DNA from: JBDRGC01 sp043818215
GTDB taxonomy: Bacteria > Chloroflexota > Anaerolineae > Anaerolineales > UBA11858
Direction: 5' to 3'
DNA length: 16,730 bases
Assembly (NCBI GenBank): GCA_043818215.1
Contig: JBDRGC010000013.1
Span: 1 to 16,730 of the forward strand
Shown: one piece after another, positions 7,627-14,909 of the stretch
How positions within the stretch are numbered: the stretch's first letter is position 1
Layout: every line of letters begins with the position of its first letter
The notes under the pieces: model-generated
What the model was told of the DNA's origin: nothing
The model's input: the letters and a program-made list of their open reading frames with translations, nothing else
Database searches by the model: none
Position numbers and translations under genes: made by a program

Positions 7627-8607
7627 TTATACAAGATGGCAAGCAACCCAATGGTCGCTACCTACCTCACGCCATTCAGGGTGTTCTTGTTGACAAATTT
7701 CTTCGGCAACCGAACAACGGGGGTGGAAACGGCACCCTGAGGGAGGATCCACCGGACTTGGCACATCGCCCTTCAAAATGATCCGTTTGCGTCCCCGTTC
7801 TTTGGCTGGATTTGGAATTGGCACAGCCGATAGCAAGGCCTGCGCGTAGGGGTGCAGTGGGTGGCCGTACAATTCGTCCCGATCCGCCAATTCCACAATT
7901 TTCCCCAAATACATCACAGCTGTTCGGTCAGCAATATGACGTACCATGCTCAAATCATGCGCAATGAATAGATATGTCAGGCCCAATCTTCCCTGGAGTT
8001 CTTCCAGCAGGTTGACAACCTGAGCCTGAATGGAAACATCTAGCGCAGCAATAGGTTCATCGCAAACAATGAAGTTCGGTTGCAATGCTATAGCGCGGGC
8101 TACGCCAATCCGTTGACGCTGCCCGCCGGAAAATTCATGTGGATAACGATTGATAAAATAAGGGTTCAACCCCACAAGCTGGAGCAAATCTTTCACGCGT
8201 TCGCGGCGTTCTTTTGCATTCCCAATGCGGTGTACTTCGAGCGGTTCGGCAACGATGCTGCCCACTGTCATCCTCGGGCTGAGGGAGGCATACGGGTCTT
8301 GGAAAATGATTTGCATATCCCGGCGAAAACGACGCATTTCTTCGCCTTTGATAGCAGTCAAATCAGTATCGTTATAATAAACCTTCCCCGAAGTGGGGCG
8401 ATGCAGTTGCAGGATCGTGCGCCCGGTGGTAGATTTTCCACACCCGCTCTCCCCAACCAAACCCAAAGTCTCGCCTTGTCGAATTGAGAAGGATACGTTA
8501 TCTACGGCTTGAACTGCACCAACCTGACGTTGAACGATGATGCCTCGCGTAATCGGAAAGTGTTTTGTGAGATTTTCTACCCGGATCAATGTTTTTTCTG
8601 GATTCAT
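7627..8607 (-). CDS. oppF: Peptide ABC transporter ATP-binding protein (OppF/DppF family)
   Basis: 326 residues; cytoplasmic ATPase that powers the importer together with OppD. Motifs seen: Walker A GESGCGKST (52-60), Q-loop IFQDPYASLSPRM (Q103), signature SGGQRQR (160-166), Walker B FIVCDEPIAALD (D183, E184), and H-loop AHDL (H217). The 'SPRMTVGSIVAEPLEVH' stretch is typical of OppF rather than OppD. The C-terminal oligopeptide-transporter domain has four cysteines (C292, C298, C305, C323), the set that binds an iron-sulfur cluster in some characterised relatives; cluster binding here is inferred. The ATG overlaps the oppD stop codon by ATGA, suggesting translational coupling. The order here is ATPases first, then the binding protein and permeases. 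Confidence 0.96.
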   Translation of the reverse strand: MNPEKTLIRVENLTKHFPITRGIIVQRQVGAVQAVDNVSFSIRQGETLGLVGESGCGKSTTGRTILQLHRPTSGKVYYNDTDLTAIKGEEMRRFRRDMQIIFQDPYASLSPRMTVGSIVAEPLEVHRIGNAKERRERVKDLLQLVGLNPYFINRYPHEFSGGQRQRIGVARAIALQPNFIVCDEPIAALDVSIQAQVVNLLEELQGRLGLTYLFIAHDLSMVRHIADRTAVMYLGKIVELADRDELYGHPLHPYAQALLSAVPIPNPAKERGRKRIILKGDVPSPVDPPSGCRFHPRCSVAEEICQQEHPEWREVGSDHWVACHLV

Positions 8608-9617
8608 CGCAGCTCACCTGTATCTATATTTATCCAACAAGCTATTTTATGGTCTGGGGCTATACTCTCTAAAGGTGGATTCTTTGTGCGGCATATATCT
8701 TGTACAAAGCCGCATCGAGCCGCAAAAGGGCACCCTTTGGGAAGCTGGATCAAATCGGGAGGCAAGCCATCGATGGATTCCAATTCCTCTCCTGCGCTGC
8801 CATCCATTCGAGGCAGAGAGCGCAGCAACGCCGCTGTGTAAGGGTGGCGGGGACGGTCATATAACTCGTCCACCAAAGCGCTTTCTACAATAAAGCCGGC
8901 GTACATCACAAGCACGCGTTCGGCCAACCCAGCCACAACTCCCAGGTCATGGGTAATCCAAATCAGGGCCATGCCCAATTGTTGTTGCAGCCGCCGGATC
9001 AAGTCAATGATCTGGGCCTGAATTGTCACATCCAAAGCAGTAGTTGGCTCATCAGCGATCAGCAAAGCCGGATTGCAAGCCAGGGCCATAGCAATCATGG
9101 CGCGTTGACGCATTCCGCCTGAAAATTGGTGCGGGTAATCGCTCAATCTCGACTGCGCATCTGGAATGCCCACCAACTGTAGCAACTCCGCGGCTCGTTT
9201 TTCGGCTTCTTCATTGTTAAGCCCTAAATGCAATTTGAGCGGCTCTTTGATTTGAAATCCGATAGTCAGCACCGGGTTTAGCGACGTCATGGGGTCTTGG
9301 AAGATCATTGCAATCTGACTACCCCGAATGTTGCGCATCTCTTCCTCGGACAGGGCCAAGACATCCGTGTCGAATAATATAATCCGATCCGCTTCGATTG
9401 TAGCTAACGGCTTAGGCAACAAGCGCATGATAGATAATACACTAACGCTTTTGCCACATCCGCTTTCCCCCACAATGCCTATCGTTTCCCCCTCACGCAA
9501 CGATAATGAAATTCCATTTACGGCTTGAACTATGCCATCATCCGTATAAAACCGGGTACGCAAGTTCTTTACATCTAAAATAATCTGTTTTTTATTCAAT
9601 TCCGTCTCGACCTCCAT
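8604..9617 (-). CDS. oppD: Peptide ABC transporter ATP-binding protein (OppD/DppD family)
   Basis: About 337 residues from ATG 9617. First gene of the importer cluster. Motifs in order: Walker A GESGCGKS (near 50), Q-loop MIFQDPMTSLNPV, signature SGGMRQR (near 166), Walker B LLIADEPTTALD, H-loop THDL, and a C-terminal cysteine domain (CPFAARC, then two more Cys). The open frame extends further upstream to 9719, but family proteins begin near KKQIILDVKNLRTRFYT, and the promoter -10 at 9711-9716 falls inside that extension, ruling it out. ATG 9617 has no clear ribosome-binding site. A TTG at 9599 has GGAGG 11 bases before it and gives an equally natural N terminus (LNKKQIILD), so the start could be 9617 or 9599. 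Confidence 0.95.
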   Translation of the reverse strand: MEVETELNKKQIILDVKNLRTRFYTDDGIVQAVNGISLSLREGETIGIVGESGCGKSVSVLSIMRLLPKPLATIEADRIILFDTDVLALSEEEMRNIRGSQIAMIFQDPMTSLNPVLTIGFQIKEPLKLHLGLNNEEAEKRAAELLQLVGIPDAQSRLSDYPHQFSGGMRQRAMIAMALACNPALLIADEPTTALDVTIQAQIIDLIRRLQQQLGMALIWITHDLGVVAGLAERVLVMYAGFIVESALVDELYDRPRHPYTAALLRSLPRMDGSAGEELESIDGLPPDLIQLPKGCPFAARCGFVQDICRTKNPPLESIAPDHKIACWINIDTGELR

Positions 9618-9629
9618 CTCAGTATAAGG

Positions 9630-9692
9630 TTGAACCGGTGTAACTCTGCGGGTTTTAATATGATTTTTATAATCATGCTGAACCAGTGTAAT
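9630..9692. promoter_or_regulatory. Pair of 15-bp direct repeats in the opp leader (possible operator)
   Basis: TTGAACCGGTGTAAC (9630-9644) and CTGAACCAGTGTAAT (9678-9692) match at 12 of 15 positions, including the shared TGAACC and GTGTAA blocks, in the same orientation and 48 bases apart. Both lie between the promoter at 9711-9739 and the oppD start, where a repressor could act. No regulator gene is in the window. Confidence 0.35.
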
Positions 9693-9710
9693 TCCGATAG
9701 CACGTCTACC

Positions 9711-9739
9711 ATAATACACCGAAAATAAAAACTGGTCAA
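9711..9739 (-). promoter_or_regulatory. Sigma70-type promoter for the opp operon
   Basis: On the minus strand: -35 TTGACC (9739-9734), exactly 17 bases of spacer, -10 TATTAT (9716-9711). Each box differs by one base from consensus. A transcript starting near 9704 would have a leader of about 87 bases before the ATG at 9617. It lies 35 bases after the rsgA stop codon. Confidence 0.7.
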
Positions 9740-9773
9740 CGTGAAGATTGTTACCAATATATTGGGCATCAAA

Positions 9774-10694
9774 TCATTCTTCTTCACCTAACCGCAGCCG
9801 CACGTAAGACTCATACCGTTCGGGATGCACGCGCCCGTCTTCTACCGCAGTCTTGACGGCGCAGCCCGGTTCGTGCAGATGCATGCAATCACTGAATTGA
9901 CACTCAGCCACCAAATCCCGTAATTCAGGGAAATAGCCATCTACTTCTTCGGGTTCGATATCCCATAAAGCCAGAGCCTTCAACCCGGGTGTGTCGGCCA
10001 CGTAGCCGCCACCATCGAGGGGGAACATTTCTCGCACCACGGTAGTGTGCCGCCCTTTGCGGGTTGCCCGGCTCACGTCTCGCACCACCAGGCCCAGACC
10101 CGGCTGAATAATGTTGAGCAGGCTGGATTTTCCAGCCCCCGAGGGGCCAGCCAAAACGGACACTTTTCCCATCAAGCGTTCATGGAGTTCCGCTACGCCC
10201 TCACCGGTTTGCGCCGAAGTATAAATAACGGGATACCCTATCGAGGCGTAGTGGCCAAACATCTTTTTAGCGGTTTTTTCCCCCATCAAATCGATTTTGT
10301 TGAACACGATCAGCGCTGGCGTTTCGGCTTCCTCCGCCACGATTAGAAAACGATCCAGCATCCGCAGCCGCGGATCCGGCTGAGTACAGGCAAAAACGAG
10401 CACCACCTGATCGGGGTTGGCGATGATGATCTGGCGGTACTCTCCCCGCGGCGTGGGAGCCAGGCGCGAAAACATGCGCTGGCGATCTTCGATAGACTCA
10501 ATCATACCGGTGCCGTCATCCAGGGGCATCACCTGCACCCAATCCCCTACTGCGGTGATATCCCCTTCACGCCGTCCGCGCTTTAGACGTCCCCGCAGGC
10601 GGCAGACAATGATTTTATCTTCCGTCTCGACGGCGTAAAAGCCCGATTGCGAGCGGATGATCAGACCGCGTTTGGTATTTGCGTTCGTTCCCAG
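9774..10694 (-). CDS. rsgA: Ribosome small-subunit maturation GTPase RsgA (YjeQ), apparent CTG start
   Basis: 306 residues if translated from CTG 10694. RsgA is a circularly permuted GTPase that checks late 30S subunit assembly. Seen: N-terminal OB-fold strand RSQSGFYAVETEDKIIVCRL, G4 FNKIDL (132-137), G1 GPSGAGKSS (183-191), G2 threonine in KGRHTTV, G3 DTPG (234-237), and the zinc site CQFSDCMHLHEPGC (C265, C270, H272, C278). The first ordinary start in frame is GTG 10538, which would delete the OB-fold. Between the upstream in-frame TGA (about 10762) and 10538 there is no ATG, GTG or TTG. CTG 10694 sits 6 bases after AAAGGAG and gives a normal length, so it is the best start. A base-calling error or a different rare start (ATA at 10700) remains possible. 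Confidence 0.93.
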   Translation of the reverse strand: MGTNANTKRGLIIRSQSGFYAVETEDKIIVCRLRGRLKRGRREGDITAVGDWVQVMPLDDGTGMIESIEDRQRMFSRLAPTPRGEYRQIIIANPDQVVLVFACTQPDPRLRMLDRFLIVAEEAETPALIVFNKIDLMGEKTAKKMFGHYASIGYPVIYTSAQTGEGVAELHERLMGKVSVLAGPSGAGKSSLLNIIQPGLGLVVRDVSRATRKGRHTTVVREMFPLDGGGYVADTPGLKALALWDIEPEEVDGYFPELRDLVAECQFSDCMHLHEPGCAVKTAVEDGRVHPERYESYVRLRLGEEE

Positions 10695-10700
10695 AAGTAT

Positions 10701-10707
10701 CTCCTTT
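10701..10707 (-). promoter_or_regulatory. Shine-Dalgarno site deciding the rsgA start
   Basis: AAAGGAG on the minus strand, 6 bases before CTG 10694. It is the only good site near the 5' end of the conserved RsgA frame and is the main reason for choosing the unusual start. Confidence 0.6.
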
Positions 10708-10730
10708 TTTTCAGTACAAAGATATGCAGA

Positions 10731-10829
10731 GTAAACACGGTAGACACGGGAAACACGGTATCAAGCGTTTGTCTACCCTTGTATGCCATGTATACCTGTA
10801 TACCTGTATACCTGTATACCCTGTTTACC
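10731..10829. repeat. Period-9 and period-8 short tandem repeats forming an inverted pair
   Basis: On the plus strand, three 9-mers (GTAAACACG, GTAGACACG, GGAAACACG) at 10731-10757 are followed by four 8-mers TGTATACC at 10789-10820 and CTGTTTACC to 10829. GTAAACA at the left end and TGTTTAC at the right end are complementary, as are GTAGACA and TGTCTAC, so the region can fold back. It fills the gap between the penicillin-binding protein gene and rsgA; no clear promoter was found in it. Confidence 0.75.
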
Positions 10830-10859
10830 TTACCTATCTTCTCCTCACAGTTCCTCTAT

Positions 10860-13097
10860 CTATTCCTCTTCCGGCTCTGGCGTTGCCAGCACACCAACCG
10901 AGGCCTCCCACGGGAGAAGGTTGCGCCGGCCCTCGAAATAATACTGCACCATACCTTTGAAGATCGGCGCGGCAATATCTGATCCCTCACCGGCGTTTTC
11001 AGCGATGACCACAACAACAATATCCGGCTTGTTATCACGTCCTTCGCGAGTATACCCCACAAACCAGGCGTGCGGTTCGCCCGAACCGGATTCGGCTGTG
11101 CCTGTCTTGCCGGCGAGCGAGTAATAATTTTGGCTGAAGCTCCCCAATATATGATAAGCCGTACCCCGCCGGTTCTCCACCACGCTGACCATAGCATCTT
11201 GTATCGTTTTCAATGTCTCCGGGCTGATGGGCAAGGTTCCCTGGATGATAGGCTCGAATTCATAAATGGCATCTTCGTCGGGCGGGACGATACGTTCGAC
11301 GATTTGCGGTAGATAGACCGTACCGCCGTTGCCAATAGCCGCCACGAACCGGGCCACCTGCAAAGGTGTCACCAGGGTATTGCCCTGACCGATTGCCAGG
11401 TTGATGGCCTCTAATCCATCTCCGGGGTCGGGAATCTGCCCGGGTTGCTCGCCCACTCCCTCAATTCCAGTCGGGCTGCCTAGCCCGAAGCCGCGCGCCA
11501 TCCCGGAAATCGCATCGGTCAATCCCTGGTTGAACAAGTCCAAACCAATATGCCAAAAGAAGGGATTACAAGAACGCATCAATCCCTCTGGCAGAGTGAG
11601 CATCCCGCTGGGCTGCGTTTTCCCATCTTTTTGAAAGTGATCCCACGTCCAATCGTGGCGCGGGGGAATGCCCGATATCTCGGCAAAATCGTACTGGCAA
11701 TCGTAAGTTGTTTGCGGAGTGTACGAGCCACTTTCCAGGGCGGCGGCCAGGGTGATGATCTTGAAAACCGACCCCAGTGGGTATTGGCCCTGGGTGGCGC
11801 GGTTGAGCAAAGGCTGGCCACTGTAAGCAGAATAAATATCTTCCAATTGGTAGCTATAGTTATAGTTCGATGGCTCGAAGGCATTGGGGTCGTATCCGGG
11901 CGAGGAAGCCATTGCCAGCACCCGCCCCGTATCCCGTTCGAGGACGACGATTGCGCCCCGGAATTTCAGCAGCGCGGTCTGAGCGGCCAATTGCAAGTCC
12001 CTGTCGATGCTCGTATAGATAGCCTGAGAAGGTTTTGCAGCCACATCTGCTAATTGCGTGACAACCTGGTCATCGGGGCCGATCACATAAAGCGTGCCGC
12101 CGCGGGTGCCTCCCAGATATGACTCGCCCCAGCTTTCGATGCCTTGCCGCCCAACTTTTTCGTCCCGGTTGTATCCCTGGCGCAGATACTGTTCCATCTC
12201 CTCGACCTGAATCAAGCTCACATACCCGATTGACTGTGATGCAATCCCATTATCGAAATAAAAACGAGACTCGAACGGGAACATCAACAAGCCATTATCA
12301 TTGTAGCCATTGGAAACGTCGTAACGTGTTTGCACCTTTTCCAAAGGCACCTCACCCAACGCCAGATACCATTCCGCTCCTGGCGGGAAATCTTCGTACA
12401 TAGCTGCAATAACGTTGGGATTCATGCCCGTCAACCATTGCAAATCAGCGAGCAAGGCATCTCCCGTCCCAGGGTCGATCTGCCCCGGGATGATGCCGAT
12501 AGACACTGCCTCGGCATAGGCGGCAATGGTGGTGCCCTCCCGGTCGTAAATATTGGCCCGCGCGGGAATGTGGCGATCCATCCACAGGTAATTACCACCG
12601 GCAAGCTCTGGAATGATCAAATCATCTGACCACTGCAGCCGCCAGGTTCCGTCTTCCAGGCTGAGGTTCATCACCGTATCGCGTTGAATATCTCCCACCA
12701 ATACGCTGTGTAAAATCACGCGGTAATTTGCCTGAGCACTGCGCGTGTTGCGCACTAAAGACGACAATATCTCGTAATCCACACTACTGAGGGCGGCCTC
12801 AGTTGCCACGGTACGGTACCAATTGGTGAAATCTTCTTCAGTAATGGCGTCTTGGCCGACGGATGTCAGCATGATGTACATACTGGCATAATCGTCAGCT
12901 TTCCAGGCATCCAAATACGCACGAACTGCATCGTCTGCATCGGGAACGGGCGTAGTCTTTTGTACAGGTGTTGGCAAAACAAACGTGGCACTCGGCGTCT
13001 CTGTAATCCCCGGTGTAACCGTCTCTGATGGAGTGACCGAATTACACCCAACGGCCAATAAACATAACCACAAAATAACCCAGTGATAGATTCTCAT
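10860..13097 (-). CDS. Class B penicillin-binding protein with MecA-type N-terminal domain, probably lipid- or membrane-anchored
   Basis: 745 residues; extracytoplasmic DD-transpeptidase for peptidoglycan cross-linking. Start ATG 13097 has GGAGG about 9 bases upstream and opens the signal MRIYHWVILWLCLLAVGC; the longer frame upstream to 13226 only translates palindromic repeats. Cys18 follows LAVG, an imperfect lipobox, so it may be a lipoprotein or a signal anchor. Next: a Thr/Pro-rich linker (about 22-52), an NTF2-like domain as in MecA (about 55-157), a dimerisation domain (about 175-345, with NIYDREG and a GRQGIES motif), and the transpeptidase domain with all three active-site motifs: SVFK (443-446, catalytic Ser443), SCN (509-511) and KTG (664-666). 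It ends in an acidic PEPEEE tail. The intact motifs argue for an active enzyme; beta-lactam resistance cannot be judged. Confidence 0.94.
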   Translation of the reverse strand: MRIYHWVILWLCLLAVGCNSVTPSETVTPGITETPSATFVLPTPVQKTTPVPDADDAVRAYLDAWKADDYASMYIMLTSVGQDAITEEDFTNWYRTVATEAALSSVDYEILSSLVRNTRSAQANYRVILHSVLVGDIQRDTVMNLSLEDGTWRLQWSDDLIIPELAGGNYLWMDRHIPARANIYDREGTTIAAYAEAVSIGIIPGQIDPGTGDALLADLQWLTGMNPNVIAAMYEDFPPGAEWYLALGEVPLEKVQTRYDVSNGYNDNGLLMFPFESRFYFDNGIASQSIGYVSLIQVEEMEQYLRQGYNRDEKVGRQGIESWGESYLGGTRGGTLYVIGPDDQVVTQLADVAAKPSQAIYTSIDRDLQLAAQTALLKFRGAIVVLERDTGRVLAMASSPGYDPNAFEPSNYNYSYQLEDIYSAYSGQPLLNRATQGQYPLGSVFKIITLAAALESGSYTPQTTYDCQYDFAEISGIPPRHDWTWDHFQKDGKTQPSGMLTLPEGLMRSCNPFFWHIGLDLFNQGLTDAISGMARGFGLGSPTGIEGVGEQPGQIPDPGDGLEAINLAIGQGNTLVTPLQVARFVAAIGNGGTVYLPQIVERIVPPDEDAIYEFEPIIQGTLPISPETLKTIQDAMVSVVENRRGTAYHILGSFSQNYYSLAGKTGTAESGSGEPHAWFVGYTREGRDNKPDIVVVVIAENAGEGSDIAAPIFKGMVQYYFEGRRNLLPWEASVGVLATPEPEEE

Positions 13098-13122
13098 AAG
13101 GCGGCCTCCGCCGCAATCAAAC

Positions 13123-13150
13123 GTAGGACGAATTTGGAAATTCGTCCTAC
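13123..13150. repeat. 28-bp palindrome, copy 1
   Basis: Arms GTAGGACGAATTT and its exact complement AAATTCGTCCTAC flank a GG centre. It lies 26 bases upstream of the penicillin-binding protein start and can form a 13-bp stem in DNA or RNA. Confidence 0.9.
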
Positions 13151-13179
13151 CAATTCTGTTGGCAAAACAGCGAGCCAGC

Positions 13180-13207
13180 GTAGGACGAATTTCCAAATTC
13201 GTCCTAC
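13180..13207. repeat. 28-bp palindrome, copy 2, supplying the maf stop codon
   Basis: Same 13-base arms as the copy at 13123-13150, but with CC at the centre, so the two copies are exact reverse complements of each other. They are 29 bases apart, and a small CTGTT/AACAG stem lies between them. The TAG that ends maf (13206-13204 on the minus strand) is bases 2-4 of this palindrome. Confidence 0.9.
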
Positions 13208-13830
13208 AAATTGCACTGATAACCAAACACCGCCTGACAAACCTGTGGCAGGTCCGTGCCGGATGGATATCCTAATTTGCGAAAAATGCGTGCCAAGTGG
13301 CAAAGCGGCAGGCCGACCACGTTAGCATAGCAGCCCTGTAAATTCTCTGCGGGGTGGAAACCGGCGTGCTGGATGGCGTATGCCCCGGCCTTGTCGAGCG
13401 GATCGCCGCTGGCAATATAAGCCAGCATGTCTGTGTCATTATAGTCCCGCATGGGAACATCGGTGACGCACACGTCGGTGAGCAGCACACCGTCGGCTGC
13501 GCGCATGACAGCCACGGCGGTACACACCTGATGGACGCGGCCCCGCAGTTGGCGCAGCATTTGTTCAGCGTCCGCCGAATCGACGGGCTTGCCCAAAATC
13601 TCGTTCCCATCAACAACGGTGGTATCCGCAGCCACAACCACCGCGTCCGCGCTCACCTGAGCGCCGACGGCACGCGCCTTGCTTTCCACCAGCCTGAGCA
13701 CGTATTTCGAGGGGGATTCATCCGGGACGAGACTCTCATCCACATCAGCCGGGATAACCCGAAAATCCCAGCCCAAGAGATCCAAAAGATATCGTCGCCG
13801 CGGAGAATTAGATGCCAGAATCAATTCCAT
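13204..13830 (-). CDS. maf: Maf/YhdE-type nucleoside triphosphate pyrophosphatase
   Basis: 208 residues. Hydrolyses non-canonical or excess nucleotides to the monophosphate and pyrophosphate; the best-studied YhdE branch acts on dTTP, UTP and modified pyrimidine nucleotides. Motifs: ASNSPRR (6-12) at the N terminus, AADTTVV with metal-binding Asp69, GKP (80-82), GRVHQV (97-102), and SGDPLDKAGAYAIQ (141-154), the last matching the YhdE-type rather than the YceF-type branch. The start at 13830 has AAGG 6 bases upstream. The C-terminal tail after the family core (PSGTDLPQVCQAVFGYQC) ends at a TAG that lies inside a palindromic repeat. It is divergent from xpt and precedes the penicillin-binding protein gene by 106 bases; maf genes often sit near cell-wall or shape genes. 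Confidence 0.94.
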   Translation of the reverse strand: MELILASNSPRRRYLLDLLGWDFRVIPADVDESLVPDESPSKYVLRLVESKARAVGAQVSADAVVVAADTTVVDGNEILGKPVDSADAEQMLRQLRGRVHQVCTAVAVMRAADGVLLTDVCVTDVPMRDYNDTDMLAYIASGDPLDKAGAYAIQHAGFHPAENLQGCYANVVGLPLCHLARIFRKLGYPSGTDLPQVCQAVFGYQCNL

Positions 13831-13854
13831 AACTAACCTTGCTTTCGAACACAG

Positions 13855-13863
13855 ATTCTAACA
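13855..13863 (-). promoter_or_regulatory. Possible extended -10 promoter for maf
   Basis: Minus strand TGTTAGAAT (TG-N-TAGAAT) lies 25 bases before the maf ATG. No matching -35 box at 16-18 bases was found. Confidence 0.3.
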
Positions 13864-13883
13864 CAGACTCTCGATCTCCCTGG

Positions 13884-13889
13884 TACAAT
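13884..13889 (+). promoter_or_regulatory. Possible -10 box for xpt-guaA transcription
   Basis: TACAAT on the plus strand, just before the octamer array. It matches the -10 consensus at 5 of 6 bases, but the -35 region is poor. If used, the transcript leader to xpt would be about 400 bases, nearly all tandem repeat. Confidence 0.3.
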
Positions 13890-13891
13890 GG

Positions 13892-14114
13892 GGCGAGTGG
13901 CGAGTCAGCGAGTCAGCGAGTCAGCGAGTCGGCGAGTCAGCGAGTCAGCGAGTCGGCGAGTCACCGAATCAGCGAATCAGCGAATCAGCGAGTCGGCGAG
14001 TCGGCGAGTCAGCGAGTCGGCGAGTCAGCGAGTCGGCGAGTTGGCGAATCAGCGAGTCGGCGAGTTGGCGAATCAGCGAGTCACCGAATCAGCGAATCAG
14101 CGAATCAGCGAGTC
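13892..14114. repeat. GCGAGTCA-type octamer tandem array, 27 units
   Basis: After a 7-base edge unit, 27 uninterrupted 8-base units run from 13899 to 14114: AGCGAGTC, GGCGAGTC, AGCGAATC, GGCGAGTT, GGCGAATC and ACCGAATC. Differences are almost all transitions at positions 1, 6 and 8. Open frames across it give Ser/Glu/Ala/Arg-rich repeat peptides (SESASRRV) that are artefacts. Together with the next array it fills the 471 bases between maf and xpt. Confidence 0.92.
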
Positions 14115-14287
14115 ACCAATCTACCAATCCCTAATCCCCAATCTCCAACCCACCAATCCCCAATCTCCAATCCCCAATCTCCAATCCCCAATCTCCAACC
14201 CACCAATCCCCAATCTCCAATCCCCAATCTCCAACCCACCAATCCCCAATCTCCAATCTCCAATCTCCAATCCCCAATCCCCAACCC
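14115..14287. repeat. CCAATCY heptamer array with higher-order repeat before xpt
   Basis: About 24 units, mostly CCAATCC and CCAATCT alternating, with an 8-base CCAACCCA unit appearing three times. A block of CCAACCCA followed by alternating CCAATCC and CCAATCT units is thereby repeated with different unit numbers. The unit is the reverse complement of that in the 1250-1389 array. It ends at the xpt ribosome-binding site (AAAGGAAG, 14289-14296). Confidence 0.9.
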
Positions 14288-14301
14288 CAAAGGAAGTCCC
14301 C

Positions 14302-14874
14302 ATGCAAATACTGATCGACCGCATTTTGAAAGATGGAAAGAACCTGGGAGGGGGCATTCTCAAAGTGGACGGTTTTATCAACCACCAGGTTGACCCCGTA
14401 TTAATGAACGAGGCTGGCAAGGAATTCGCCCGTCTTTTCGCAGACGTGGGCGCTACAAAAATCCTCACCGCCGAGATTTCGGGGATCGCTCCCGCAGTAG
14501 CGACCGGCCTACACATGAAGCTGCCGGTGGTCTATGCCCGCAAGCACAAACCCATCACCATGCCCGATCAAGTACTGCTCACTCTAGCGCCATCCCACAC
14601 CAAGGGGCGCACCGTAGAATTGATCGTCTCGCCCGAATACCTGTGCGGCGGAGAGCGTGTACTCATCATCGACGACTTCCTGGCCAGCGGCGCCACTATT
14701 CTCGGCCTGGTACGCCTGGCCGAGGCTGCCGGCGCTACAGTCGTCGGCATCGGCGCACTGGTAGAAAAAACCTTCGAGAGTGGGCGTGAAGCACTAAATT
14801 TCCTGAATGTGCCCATAATCTCACTGGCGGCTGTCAAATCTATGGAAGGGGACGAGATCGTCTTCGACAAGTAG
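14302..14874 (+). CDS. xpt: Xanthine phosphoribosyltransferase
   Basis: 190 residues, close to the 194 of Bacillus Xpt. Joins xanthine to PRPP giving XMP and pyrophosphate (purine salvage, cytoplasm). ATG 14302 follows AAAGGAAG by 5 bases and starts at the family N terminus; the longer open frame upstream to 13888 only translates tandem repeats. Seen: LKVDGFINHQVDP and MNEAGKEFA near the N terminus (the Xpt signature rather than adenine phosphoribosyltransferase), the SGIAPAVATGL stretch, VVYARKHKPIT, and the PRPP-binding motif VLIIDDFLASGAT (120-132, Asp124-Asp125). It is followed 129 bases later by guaA, which uses its product. No purine riboswitch fold was recognised in the repeat-filled leader. 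Confidence 0.94.
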   Translation: MQILIDRILKDGKNLGGGILKVDGFINHQVDPVLMNEAGKEFARLFADVGATKILTAEISGIAPAVATGLHMKLPVVYARKHKPITMPDQVLLTLAPSHTKGRTVELIVSPEYLCGGERVLIIDDFLASGATILGLVRLAEAAGATVVGIGALVEKTFESGREALNFLNVPIISLAAVKSMEGDEIVFDK

Positions 14875-14909
14875 TGCGGAGTGCGTGGAGGGGAGAGCGT
14901 GGAGCGCAT

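Noticed and set aside
13098..13226. Extra 43 residues at the start of the penicillin-binding protein
   Set aside because: They translate the two palindromes (NLEIRPT and NFQIRPT). A signal sequence and ribosome-binding site set the start at 13097.
13892..14287. CRISPR array
   Set aside because: Units are 7-8 bases in direct tandem with no spacers and no cas genes nearby.
13888..14301. Long N-terminal extension of xpt (Ser/Glu/Ala/Arg repeats)
   Set aside because: It only translates the octamer and heptamer arrays. The family N terminus and ribosome-binding site place the start at 14302.
13831..14301. Purine riboswitch before xpt
   Set aside because: No conserved purine-aptamer junction could be recognised; the leader is tandem repeat.
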